A DNA stretch of 35,000 nucleotides. It comes from Chrysomallon squamiferum. Lineage: Eukaryota; Mollusca; Gastropoda; Neomphalida; Peltospiridae. A program made the position numbers and the translations under genes. The stretch spans positions 6,094,989-6,129,988 of the forward strand of contig CM022669.1 in NCBI GenBank assembly GCA_012295275.1, read 5' to 3'. Shown piece by piece: positions 1 through 9,115 of the stretch; positions within the stretch are counted from its first letter, which is position 1; the number at the start of each line of letters is the position of its first letter. Below the pieces are notes generated by a model. The model was given only the letters and a program-made list of their open reading frames with translations, made no database searches and was not told the DNA's origin.

Positions 1-14
1 CATCATCATCATCC

Positions 15-66
<52 letters not shown>

Positions 67-67
67 C
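1..67. repeat. CAT/ATT trinucleotide microsatellite
   Basis: The window opens inside a triplet repeat: four CAT units followed by about 18 ATT units. It is cut by the window edge, so its full length is unknown. Confidence 0.95.
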
Positions 68-1406
68 TCAAAAGTATCTCTATTTTTTCCGTTATGTCAC
101 GTGTTTCAAGTATTCACAGATTTAATTATATTTTCACAAATTTGACTGATACGTGTACAACATTCCAAACAAGTTTAAAATGAGAATCACGCAACAAAAG
201 TGTGGTATTTGTGAACGTTTACAATCCACTTTATTTCATCAGCTGATAATGAAATTAGTAAGAGTGACTGGCATTTCGAACATACTCATACACATATGCG
301 CTGATATGAAGTGCATTTCATTTTGCAAAGAGAATATACGATTCTTTGCTAATGGATTTAGTTAGAGAGAGAGAGAGAGAGACAGAGTGTAAGATTCAAA
401 TCTATTCATATGTCTAAAGGTAGAAGATGAAACGGATTTAAACATTCTTTGAACAAACTGCCTCTTAGAGCCCAACATCCTCAAAGAACGAGATTCTTTT
501 GCTGCAAAGCCAAATTATGTTACAGCTTGTCTGTTAGAATTTCTGTTGCCCTCATCTTCCCTGTAAAAACATGCGAAAAAGTATTTTTTTTTTTGTTTTA
601 AATCTAATTTTAAAGTTAGTTGTTTTCTAGTTTCTTTTCAAAGCTTGTCAAAGAGAATCACTCCTAAAACATGACTTTCTCATTTAAAAAAATTACACCG
701 AGTGCTAGGAAAGTCGAATACGACAATAAATAACTTGTATTACTCGATGCATCGTTCAAGCGTATTAAGATATAACTAAAATACGTCATAAATCTCCTTT
801 GACGTCAGTTGTTGCTATTGATACATAAAGTTAAAATACCCGAACAATCGGCAAGAATGCAGCGATGACTATTTATCATATACATACAGTATAAATTTAT
901 GACGTCATAAAACAAAATGATGTCATTTCATTAAAATTAAAATATTAATAATGTTTTTTTTTTTTTTTTTTTTAAATACTCATGTGTTCTTAAATAATAC
1001 TGATTTACTTCGAGACAGGCAGGCTAGGTTCTAGACAAATCTAACCCAATTCCTTTTACCCTTTTCCCATTAAGTCTTATTTTATTCAGCTCCAGTATAT
1101 GATACACGATATAGTCAATATCTATAAAGATGACAAACACACAACACTTGTGTAATCATAGAAAACGATGATTAGACTCCCTTTTGATCAATTATATTTT
1201 ATTAATAATATATAGATAGTATATATTACAACATTATGCAAATAAGAACTAAACTGATTAGATTGTGTGTTTACTGTACTCTGGTCTGTTGTCTTAAATT
1301 AGCAGTGACTGAGGTGAATGTTTTGTAGGTCTTCATATTTTTTATGGCGATTGTACTTTACAGGCGTAGTTTACACAGAGAAGGAGTTTTATTTATTTAA
1401 CTGTTT

Positions 1407-1408
<2 letters not shown>
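68..1408. other. Upstream AT-rich noncoding DNA
   Basis: No convincing coding frame is seen. The stretch holds a short GA run (364-382), a poly-T tract (954-973) and a group of CRE-like motifs at 783-925, annotated separately. The remainder is unique AT-rich sequence with stops in all frames. Confidence 0.6.
783..925. promoter_or_regulatory. Cluster of cAMP-response-element motifs
   Basis: Two perfect TGACGTCA palindromes lie at 800-807 and 900-907, exactly 100 bp apart. A TGATGTCA variant is at 918-925 and a TACGTCA half-like site near 783. TGACGTCA is the established full CRE bound by CREB/ATF bZIP factors. The cluster sits about 7 kb upstream of the proposed receptor promoter. That it acts as an enhancer is inference. 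Confidence 0.35.
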
Positions 1409-1437
<29 letters not shown>

Positions 1438-1513
1438 GATCTATCTTTTTATCTATCTATCTATTTTTTCCTTTTATTTCCTTATCTATTTATTTATGTA
1501 TTTATTTATTTAT
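1409..1513. repeat. TATC then ATTT tetranucleotide microsatellite
   Basis: About eight ATCT units, interrupted and resumed to about 1466, are followed by imperfect TTTA units. The open frames across it are repeat artefacts. Confidence 0.93.
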
Positions 1514-2053
1514 CGTCGTCGTTGTTGTAGTACTTGTTGTTGTTTGTTGGGGTTTTGTTTGTTTGTATGAATTGGAAACTTCTAGCTTTGAACACTTTGT
1601 CTGGAGAAGTTTTCTTCGGAGGGCCACATGCCGTAGAAACGTATTTGTCCAGAAGATGCTTGTCCGGAAATACTTTCCTCCTGACTGTCTTGTTCCTTGG
1701 AATACGTCTCCAGAAAGCAGTCATCCGAAGCCTCACTGGGTTAGAATCAAATAATATAAAGTATAAAATGTTTTGAAATACATTCAAAATGTTCTGTGTT
1801 TTATCCCGAACTCGGCAGATACCAATAACCAGAGTCATTTCCACTCTTGGCGACCTTTAACCCTAACAATATAGTTCATTTTTTGACGGTTACATTTCAG
1901 TAAGATTTTGGTGAAAAAAAAAGAAAAAAAAAAGAAAAAAAACATTTAATAGTACTTTGCACTTTTCTAAGTCAGTTTAATTCAAGTTTTTGAAAGAAAT
2001 AATAATGACTAGATTCATAGCAGATCATGTAACTAACAATTATAGTGTTAGAG
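1514..2053. other. Unique noncoding segment
   Basis: The part from 1590 to 1850 is richer in G and C than its surroundings. It carries recurring short words such as GTCTGGAGAA, GTCCAGAAG, GTCCGGAAA and GTCTCCAGAAA. Open frames of 63-112 codons cross it on both strands but resemble no family I know. An A-rich tract lies at about 1913-1942. Confidence 0.5.
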
Positions 2054-2222
2054 AAGTAGTAGTAGTAGTTGTTGTTCTTGTTTTGTAAAAATGGTAACAG
2101 TGCTAGTAATAGTAGTAGTAAAATAGCAGTAGTAGTGGTAATAATAGTAGTAGAAGTTGTAGTAATGACAACAGCAGCTGAAGCAGTAGCAGTAGTTGTT
2201 GTTGTTGTTGCAGCTGCAGCAG
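2054..2222. repeat. Imperfect GTA/GTT/GCA triplet repeat
   Basis: A run of interrupted triplets (GTA, GTT, then CAG/GCA words) extends over about 170 bp. It creates spurious valine-rich frames on + and threonine/alanine-rich frames on -. Confidence 0.9.
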
Positions 2223-2579
2223 ATGAAATATTAAAGTTCAAACTGAACTGATGTGGAAACAACAAAAGAAAGAAATAAAAAGAAGAAAGCAAGAAAACAA
2301 AATTTAGAAAACAAGACAAAATGAAAATACTAAAAGCAGATCAATCAAGACACTAAATAAAAAAAAAAAAAATGAAACATTTAATAAGCAGAAATCAAAA
2401 TGATTTATAAAAATCAATGATCGATTGCATGTTAAGGCAGACAATAAATTTTTACAATGAATAAAACTAACTTTCAGCTTTCCAACTTATTGTGTCGTTG
2501 ATCAAAGATACCAAATTCAAGAAGAAACAGTTCGTTTAATTTACTTTTATGTTTTTGTTTACAGTAATTTTTGTATTAG

Positions 2580-2582
<3 letters not shown>
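2223..2582. other. AT-rich noncoding DNA
   Basis: Nothing recognisable is present apart from A-rich stretches, including a run near 2359-2372. Confidence 0.6.

Positions 2583-2661
<79 letters not shown>
2583..2661. repeat. (GA)n microsatellite
   Basis: About 39 uninterrupted GA units run directly into five Gs. The reverse strand gives a false Leu-Ser frame. Confidence 0.97.
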
Positions 2662-2664
<3 letters not shown>

Positions 2665-2746
2665 GATAGAACATATAATTGTTAAATAATACCCAATAAT
2701 CTTAGTATTATAAAACAACAGGATATAATACCATAATGATAAAGAT

Positions 2747-2893
2747 ATTATCATCATCATCATCATCTTCATCATCATCATTATTATCATTATTGCTGTC
2801 GTTGTTTTTGTTGTTGCTGCTGCTTTTGCTGCTGTTGTTCTTGCTGATATTATGATCATTATCATTACCATTCTCATCATTATTATCATCATC
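2747..2893. repeat. Mixed ATC/ATT/GTT/GCT triplet repeat
   Basis: Successive triplet motifs shade into one another (ATC, TTC, ATT, GTT, GCT and back to ATC). This is the pattern of an ageing triplet microsatellite that has mutated by substitution and re-expansion. Confidence 0.92.
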
Positions 2894-3429
2894 ACCGGTT
2901 CTTACAGATATTTTGTAATTTATTTTCACCTAAATTTCGTGTCATCGAGAAAATTCATTTCTTATTCGCTGAGTGCTTTCTCTTTCTGAAAGACTGTATC
3001 CGGCTTTGTCTCTGACAGCAGCTGGTCCTCCGTTTATTTTCCCCATATTGTTAAAGAATCAACGCATCGCGGCACTAAAAGGGTAAAAATCTTAAAACAG
3101 AATTGTGTGGGTTCGTACGTAGATCTGACGTAACAGGTTAACAGATACTGCGCGCAACCTAATACGGGGCGATTAAACAAAATAACGCTCGAAACTATTT
3201 CTGGATTGATGTTGAGTCACAGTGAAAACAGGACATGTCACTTACTTTCGAGAAAAAGATTACGATAAACAGTTCGGTTAATGTGTTTGTATTTTGGTTT
3301 TAATGTGTTACATGTTTAATGCTATTCGATGTCAAGACTGCGTCACGAATTAAATCATTATTATTTATCATTTTAAGTAATTAAATTAGGAATAGCAATA
3401 GTAGCTTGTAGGTGAATTTATTAAGGTAG
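2894..3429. other. Unique noncoding segment
   Basis: This is comparatively repeat-free and holds several CpG dinucleotides (about 3060-3200) and a CAGCTG E-box near 3020. No coding frame of note is seen. Confidence 0.5.
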
Positions 3430-3541
3430 TAACAACAACAAGAACAACAGCAATAATAATAACAATAAGATTAATAATAATAATATCATTCGTGTTATTA
3501 CTATTATTGTAAATATTATTATTATTATTATTATTGTTATT
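3430..3541. repeat. AAC/AAT and ATT triplet repeats facing each other
   Basis: AAC then AAT units (about 3430-3485) are followed, after a short spacer, by ATT units (about 3514-3541). The two arms are complementary, so the array could fold as an imperfect hairpin. Confidence 0.85.
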
Positions 3542-3840
3542 ACGTATCGATTTTGTCTCGTATATCCATGTCATCATGCCTGCATGCAAAGCACACGTGT
3601 ATCTGTACATGCACGCCTCCGTGCATCCACCATCTGTGCCATCCGTTCATTTCTACATGAGAACACCCACCACAAACAGCTTTGTGTGAAAAATATCATC
3701 TATTACAATAATCTCAGATTTTTTGAAGCTTAAGTGTCGGTGTATTTTTTACGTATTTTCAAAAAAAAAACAAATTGTGAAATCTAATTATGTTTGCACT
3801 CTTCCTTCGACAGTATTTATTATTATCTAAATTACATATT
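3542..3840. other. Unique AT-rich segment
   Basis: No gene or clear element is seen. A short A tract lies near 3761-3770. Confidence 0.5.
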
Positions 3841-3902
3841 ATTATTATTTTTTTTTTTTTTTTGTGTGTGTGTTTTTAATTATAATTATTATTATTACTT
3901 TG

Positions 3903-3938
<36 letters not shown>

Positions 3939-4015
3939 ACAAACATTTTGTTGGAAAATTGGCAAGAAAAATTACCTCTTTTTTCTACTTCTCTCAAAAA
4001 AAAAAAAAAAAAAAA
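3841..4015. repeat. Poly-T, (GT)n and poly-A cluster
   Basis: An ATT/poly-T tract (3841-3863) is followed by short GT units, a (GT)n run at about 3907-3934, and a poly-A of about 19 bases (3997-4015). All frames here are low complexity. Confidence 0.9.
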
Positions 4016-4190
4016 TTGAGTTTAGATTGCATCATTCAATAACGTGCCTTTTTAATCAAATAGCTGTCAGAAAAATCTAATTTCTTGTCACTTAGAAACG
4101 TGTGTAAAACATTTGAACTTAAAGTAAATAGCTTAGGGAATTAAAAAAAATACCAAATGAAAGCGATAAAGAAAAAAGAAGCAATATATG

Positions 4191-4193
<3 letters not shown>

Positions 4194-4233
<40 letters not shown>
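4194..4233. repeat. (TG)n microsatellite
   Basis: About 19 TG units follow a T tract. They give a false His-Thr frame on the reverse strand. Confidence 0.96.
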
Positions 4234-4237
<4 letters not shown>

Positions 4238-4393
4238 TTGTGTCTGTAGAAGTAAGCTTAAGATATGAAGGAAGGAAAGAATGAAGAAAAGGAAACAAAG
4301 TAAGAAAGAAAAGAACAAAATAATAAAGTTCGAAATGTAAATGAAAAGGTAGAAAATAAAGAAACACAGACTGGAAAACAGTAACAGAAAGAA

Positions 4394-4396
<3 letters not shown>

Positions 4397-4488
<92 letters not shown>
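4397..4488. repeat. (GA)n microsatellite
   Basis: About 46 uninterrupted GA units sit inside a longer purine-rich strand (about 4260-4505). Confidence 0.97.
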
Positions 4489-4491
<3 letters not shown>

Positions 4492-4682
4492 TTAAGTAGA
4501 AAAAGGTGGTGAATCAATTTATAACTCGCAACTACAGAATTAAACAAATAAAGTTCAGAACGGTATCAATTTAAATTACATTCCGAAATCGTACTTTTTA
4601 GAAGTCTGAGCCGCCAAAACTTTCATCATAGATATTCGTTACTCCCTAAACGAAATTTGGTGAAACCCTGTAAATACAGTAA

Positions 4683-5009
4683 CTAAATTCTATTGAATTT
4701 CGTTGCAGTTAATCCATGTTTTATTGCTCGTGCGTCTTTGTTATACTTTTTGTCAAGAACGTGAGACAGAATTCTCTCAACGTATAGGACGAGGGAATAC
4801 TTTAATGCGAGAAGGTTTTCCAGTAGACCAGGAGAAATCGCGTAATCCAAATTTTCAAAGAGAGAGCTTTGTTTAACGAGATTTTTCATAGTGCAAGCGT
4901 TCTGATGACCAACTTTCTCGATATCGTCGAAGTCAGCAAGTACTACTACTACTGCTACTACTACTACTACGGCAACGATTACGAAGTCTTCGTTCGCGCC
5001 GTGTTTGTT
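4683..5009 (-). other. Unassigned 109-codon open frame, possible exon
   Basis: The minus strand is open from just inside a TAA at 5010-5012 down to the stop at 4683. The only Met, at 4889, leaves 68 codons. The upstream part includes a Val/Ala run encoded by the TAC repeat. Beyond the repeat the translation is mixed and protein-like (LADFDDIEKVGHQN, then ENLLALKYSLVLYVERILSH, with amphipathic-helix character). I recognise no family and see no clear splice acceptor. It could be a chance frame, a decayed element fragment or part of a minus-strand exon. Confidence 0.15.
4941..4970. repeat. (TAC)n microsatellite
   Basis: Ten TAC-type units with one TGC interruption. They lie inside the minus-strand open frame, where they read as valine and alanine. 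Confidence 0.95.
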
Positions 5010-5123
5010 TTACACATCAGTAGAAATATTTTGTGTTTACGAAAGTAAATGAAATGATATTTTTAACAAAAATCATATGTACCAGAAAATCAAAACAAAC
5101 ATTTTACATTTACGACCGTTTAA

Positions 5124-5190
5124 ATAATAATAATAAAAATAAATAAATAAAAAATAAATAAATAAAAAAAATAATTAAAAAAAATTTCCC
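5124..5190. repeat. A-rich (AAT/AAAT)n tract
   Basis: Imperfect AAT and AAAT units grade into A runs. Low complexity with no coding value. Confidence 0.88.
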
Positions 5191-5263
5191 GGTCTTCAGA
5201 TTAGTCCTGGTAACCAGTTAGACTTTATATTAATTTTATTCTCAGCCTCTTTTCGTTCATTCT

Positions 5264-5733
5264 CCCTCGTCTTCCATTCATAATAATTATTTGCTTTTTT
5301 ATTATTATTATTCATCTATCACATCATCTTACATTCACTGTTATTATAGACTCTTATATCTTTCATTCACACTTATAATAAATATATTTCTTCTTCAATC
5401 ATTTAGCTATTACAGTTACTTCTTTCATTTAGCTGTTATCAATTCCTTCTTATTTCATTCAGCTATTATCAGTTCTTTCTTCTTTCTTCTTTCATTCATA
5501 ATTGTTATCACCTCTTTTCACTCAGACATATAACTCATCCTTCATTAATTCATTCATAATTACTATCAATTTTACTTTCATTTAATCACTATTAACATCG
5601 ATTCCTCCTTCTTTCAGTCACAAAACAATGTCCACTCGTCCTTCATTCATTCATAATTAATATGGATTCGTCCTTCTCTCATTCACATCCATGATCAGCT
5701 CCTCCACCTTCTTTCATTCACAAAAATATTCTT
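5264..5733. repeat. Decayed pyrimidine-rich minisatellite
   Basis: Variants of a TTTCATTCATAATTATTATC-like word recur about ten times through the segment (TCATTCACTGTTATTA, TCATTTAGCTATTACAG, TCATTCAGCTATTATCAG, TCATTCATAATTGTTATC and so on). The spacing is irregular, roughly 30-60 bp. This looks like an old tandem array that has lost register. The one plus-strand open frame in it is low complexity. Confidence 0.7.
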
Positions 5734-5754
5734 AAAAAAAAAAAAAAATCGTGT

Positions 5755-6600
5755 CTCTCGTGCAGACTGTTTTTACGCGCGGGTTACACGTCATAACGGT
5801 CGTGCTCGAGCTTTCAGCAAACTCGACAGTTTTTGTCTCGTCTGCAATCAATATCCGCACTGCAACAGGCTGTTTTATTGTTACGTAGAGAATCTGCGCG
5901 TGCCGCTTTTTTTTTTCTTCTGCTTCTTCTGTTTTTTATTTTCCCCTCTCTGGGCGGAGTGAACCGTTCTTGCAGTGTCTGTCAGTGGATTTTACCGATC
6001 ATACGCAGCGAGCTATGCAGTCGAGACTTTTAACATTCAGGTGCCAAAGTCGATATCAATCTAACAAGTTTGTTAGCATGAGACGGAATTAATGGACACG
6101 AAGATTCGTTCGTTGGATGTACGAATTAATAATAATCGTAATAAATAAACAAATAGGCGTGAGTTCGTAACTGTTATTGAACGTATTACTGACGAATTCA
6201 GGTGTGTGTGTTTTTTTTGTGTGTTTTTTTTAATGAAGTGCTGTACGTGAATTGACAAGTGTTCTAAGCCCTTGGAGACAGCAGAAGCAACAACAACAAC
6301 AACAACAATAATAATAATAATAAAAAAATAAAATAACAAGAAGAAAAAGTGTAAAGAATATCGTGTACTAAGGTTTCTGTGGAACGGATTGTGAAAGAAG
6401 GATTCAGTTAGAGGAGACGACTGTAAGAAGGTAATAATAAATCGTGAGTCGTATCTCGCTTGTAAGAAACAATAAACCATGTTAAACCACTGCTAAGTTA
6501 ACGCGCTGACAACTTGCGCTCAGCACGTCATTGTCGCAAGAGTTACGACTTGGTTAATAGAGACTGACGTGCATGCGGACTGAATGACATATGGACAGAG
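5755..6600. promoter_or_regulatory. CpG-containing segment, possible alternative promoter or 5' exon
   Basis: This stretch has many more CG dinucleotides than the flanks (for example 5775-5835, 5895-5910, 6000-6025 and 6500-6545) and a GGGCGG box near 5952-5957. It contains a CAA/TAA triplet repeat (6284-6322) and a possible splice donor (AAG|GTAATA) near 6430. It lies about 2-2.8 kb upstream of the receptor exon in the same general region. No coding frame is convincing. A role as promoter or noncoding first exon is inference. Confidence 0.3.
6284..6322. repeat. CAA then TAA triplet microsatellite
   Basis: About seven CAA units change abruptly to about five TAA units. A T/GT-rich stretch precedes it at 6202-6231. 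Confidence 0.93.
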
Positions 6601-6626
6601 AAAGAGATAAACAAGAAAACTGGACA

Positions 6627-6840
6627 GGTAGGTTAATAAATATGATATTAAAGATAGGGCAGGACTTTTTTGGTAGGAAGGGTGGGGTCGTTGGTAGGGA
6701 GGTCGGGTAGTTGTTAGGTAGGAATTTCGATGGGTAGATAAGCTGGAATATAGGACGATGCAGGTAGGTAGTTAGATCTATGTAGTTAAGTAATAGGTAG
6801 GTATGTGTTTACTATATATAATTTGTAGGTATGTATGTAT
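6627..6840. repeat. Degenerate GTAG-type tetranucleotide array
   Basis: GGTAGG, GGTAGATA and GTAGTTAG words recur over about 200 bp. This suggests an old (GTAG)n microsatellite that is now heavily mutated. Confidence 0.8.
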
Positions 6841-6862
6841 GTGTGTGTTTTTGTGTTTTGTG

Positions 6863-6866
6863 TGTA

Positions 6867-6901
<35 letters not shown>
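6863..6901. repeat. (TA)n microsatellite
   Basis: An almost pure TA run with single TG interruptions. Confidence 0.96.
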
Positions 6902-6904
<3 letters not shown>

Positions 6905-6923
6905 TGTATAAATTTATACACGT

Positions 6924-7130
6924 ATGAATGGATGGATCATTTTTTTGTTTATTCATTATATATTTATTCATTTATTCATTCAGTTAGTTAATTCGTTCAT
7001 CCATTCATATTTTTCATTCGGCCAAATGGTCATCCATCCATCTATTATTTATTTACCATTTACTTATCTAACCTTTCACCCGTCTGTTATTTGGTTCTAT
7101 CTAATGATCTTTCTGTCTGTCTGTATGTAT
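6924..7130. repeat. Degenerate ATCC/ATTC/CTGT tetranucleotide array
   Basis: GGAT, TTCA, ATCC and finally CTGT/GTAT tetramers follow one another. The open frames here are repeat-derived (Ile/Phe/His/Ser-rich). Confidence 0.8.
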
Positions 7131-7926
7131 GTTCAAACATTATAAACAGCGGACAAAATATGATGACTTGATAAATCTCTATATCTTGTTTGACAAAAAT
7201 AAAGCTATTTTTACTTCAATAACTTACTTACATACATATTGTTCAAAGTTAGTCTAGATCTTACAACAACCTTTATGAAAATAGTGTTTATTTATAAAAT
7301 TATAAATTGTTGTTAATTAATAACAATTTAGATTAGATGAATAGTTTTTTTTTTGTAGGCAAAAGCTAAATCTGTGTACGTTAATGTGTTACTCTCAAGA
7401 GTGGTGAGTTGACATATAACAAAGATAATTTCATTTAGTTTCTGTTTGATTTAGCACTGCAAAACAAAATAAATAAATACATGGTTACCATCTTTACCTG
7501 GCTCAGGTTGAATGGTGAGTGCAGCTCGACAGAGCCTCGCTGCATTCGCTATTCTAATCTTTGCAGAATAAAGCTGATATGTATATATTATGTATGTTTG
7601 TGTTTTTCTATCAGTCAGTTTATACATTTTCTATTTTCTATTTTTTATCTGTATTTGTCAATCATTTTTTTTATATATAAATATTTTTTTTTTTTTTATC
7701 TTTCATCTACATATAAGTTGTTAAAAGAAACCCTGTAAATTGTTCTGTTCATCTGCATGTATTTGTTTATGCGTGCTAGCGTGTGTTTGTGTCTCTGTGT
7801 GTGTGTACTTTTGAATGCGTATGTATGTTTTGTTATATGTATGCAAATAATGTTCAATAGATGAAAGCTGATATCAACAGGCAAATGTTGCGATATCCAA
7901 GATAATCGTTTAGGAAAGAAAATCGA
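7131..7926. other. AT-rich noncoding DNA upstream of the promoter
   Basis: No gene is seen. T tracts lie at about 7350 and 7684-7699 and short TG words at about 7780-7806. The segment from 7480 to 7580 is more balanced in composition and has an open frame of about 30 residues on + with no recognisable similarity. Confidence 0.5.
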
Positions 7927-8038
7927 ATTGGAATTGGTCTCTTTATTCGCTGATTTAATTATTTGTAAATTGATTGGCTAACGGAATAACGTGACAGCCA
8001 ATAGCATTGTAGAGTACATCACTGGGGCTGTATAAAAA
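7927..8038 (+). promoter_or_regulatory. Candidate core promoter with CCAAT boxes and TATA box
   Basis: ATTGG (reverse CCAAT) occurs at 7927-7931, 7933-7937 and 7973-7977, the last as GATTGGCT. A direct CCAAT lies at 7998-8002 and TATAAAAA at 8031-8038. CCAAT is the NF-Y target and TATAAAAA is a good TBP site. Together they predict transcription starting near 8060, about 500 bp before the receptor ATG and on the same strand. Invertebrate GPCR promoters are often TATA-less, so transcript data would be decisive. Confidence 0.45.
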
Positions 8039-8060
8039 CAGAATTAAATCAAACAACAGG

Positions 8061-8131
8061 TGTCTTCTGTTGCTTTCGCTTTTATTTCTACACTGACTTT
8101 AATATTTTAGCAAAATGAACGATTTGACGAG
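8061..8131 (+). other. Putative 5' UTR exon 1
   Basis: The start is placed about 25-30 bp after the TATA box and the end at a GAG|GTAAAA donor. It contains an ATG at 8115 in favourable context (A at -3). Unspliced it reads only six codons before TAA. Spliced to 8263 it gives a 28-codon upstream ORF not joined to the receptor. The exon boundaries are inferred. Confidence 0.3.
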
Positions 8132-8262
8132 GTAAAAATTAATTTATAAGTCTCTTTAACATTTAACTTCAGCAGAAAGTTCAAAAAAAATATATATAAT
8201 TTTTAAAATTAAAAAAGATATGTATTCTTAATATGAATATTGATAATTGTTTTTATTTTCAG
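8132..8262 (+). other. Putative short intron in the 5' leader
   Basis: It starts GTAAAAAT and ends with a pyrimidine-rich TTTTTATTTTCAG acceptor, giving 131 bp of very AT-rich sequence. A second possible acceptor (TAATTTCAG) ends at 8351. The sharp drop in GC supports an intron, but no transcript evidence is available. Confidence 0.35.
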
Positions 8263-8463
8263 GATATTTCTAAAAATTAAGATCAATAATTTGCGAATTT
8301 TAATTTGTAAAAACATTCCCAGAGTAGACTAAACTGCTGATGTAATTTCAGTGAAGACTCAAGATTGGTTTCCTGAATTCCTCTCAGCTTTTAAACACGG
8401 TGAAAATACACGCTTTGGTCAGACATTCCTGCTGTGAACAGAAGTGCATACAGACGTACGTAG

Positions 8464-8561
8464 ATGTACAGAGTGAGAGATGTGCGGACTGCTCACAGAG
8501 TCACGCACACGGACACTGGGAGATGTTTACGTGTGCACGCTGTGAGAGATCTGTGAACTAA
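8464..8561 (+). promoter_or_regulatory. Three overlapping upstream ORFs in the receptor leader
   Basis: ATGs at 8464, 8480 and 8523 open short frames of 30, 21 and 12 codons in the three different frames. They end at 8556, 8545 and 8561, all within 22 bases of the receptor ATG at 8567. The middle one is in frame with the receptor and its TGA (8543-8545) isolates the receptor start. Clustered uORFs are known to damp and regulate translation of downstream ORFs. Any effect here is inference. Confidence 0.5.
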
Positions 8562-8566
8562 AGGAG

Positions 8567-9115
8567 ATGCGTGCTAACGACACATTCATAAACTTCGTAC
8601 TCGCAATGGCAACCAGCTCGTCATCAACCACCACCACCACCACCACGCCTTTGTCCACGTCGAGTCCGAACATCACCGTCACCCTCCCCAACGAGATGGT
8701 CTTCACCGACGACACCCTGGTCTCTGTCATCGCCTACTGCTGCCTCTTTGTCGTTGCCGCAGCCGGCAACCTGACGGTCTTCATCACCCTGTTCCGCAAC
8801 CGCGGCTTCCGCTCGCGCATCAACACGTTCATCATGCACCTCGCCATCGCGGACCTCATCGTGGCGTTCATCATGCTGCCGCTGGAGACGATATGGCACA
8901 TTACGGTGTCGTGGGACGCCGGCGACCTCATGTGCCGCGTGATGATGTTCTGGCGTGCTTTCGGTTTCTACCTGTCTTCGTTCGTTCTCATCACGATTTC
9001 TCTGGATCGCTACTATTCCATCGTGCACCCGCTCAGCATCTTCGACACCCCGAGGCGAGCGAGGATTATGTTGGCCATAGCCTGGATGATGAGCATCACT
9101 GCCAGCTTACCACAG
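8567..9115 (+). CDS. GnRH/AKH/corazonin-type GPCR, first coding exon (partial)
   Basis: The exon encodes the N-terminal 183 residues of a class A neuropeptide receptor at the plasma membrane. The N-terminus (1-50) is Ser/Thr-rich with sequons at N4 and N35 and seven Thr at 21-27. TM1 is about 52-76 with GN at 67-68, and TM2 about 88-108 with LAIAD (Asp96, position 2.50). Trp110 is followed by a WDAGD stretch and the disulfide Cys123 (3.25). TM3 ends in SLDRYYSIVHPLS (DRY 147-149). TM4 has Trp173 (4.50). The WxxTVxWxAGDxxCR...YLSSF...ISLDRY pattern is typical of GnRH, AKH and corazonin receptors; the ligand cannot be told from this part. An in-frame TGA at 8543 precedes the first ATG. Met14 (8606, G at -3 and +4) has a better start context. 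The exon ends at CAG|GTGAGT after Pro182-Gln183, phase 0. Exons for TM5-7 are not seen in the window. Confidence 0.93.

Noticed and set aside
8624-9028. 134-codon minus-strand frame opposite the receptor exon
   Set aside because: It is Arg/His/Asp-rich and mirrors the GC-rich receptor codons. The + frame carries the full set of GPCR landmarks.
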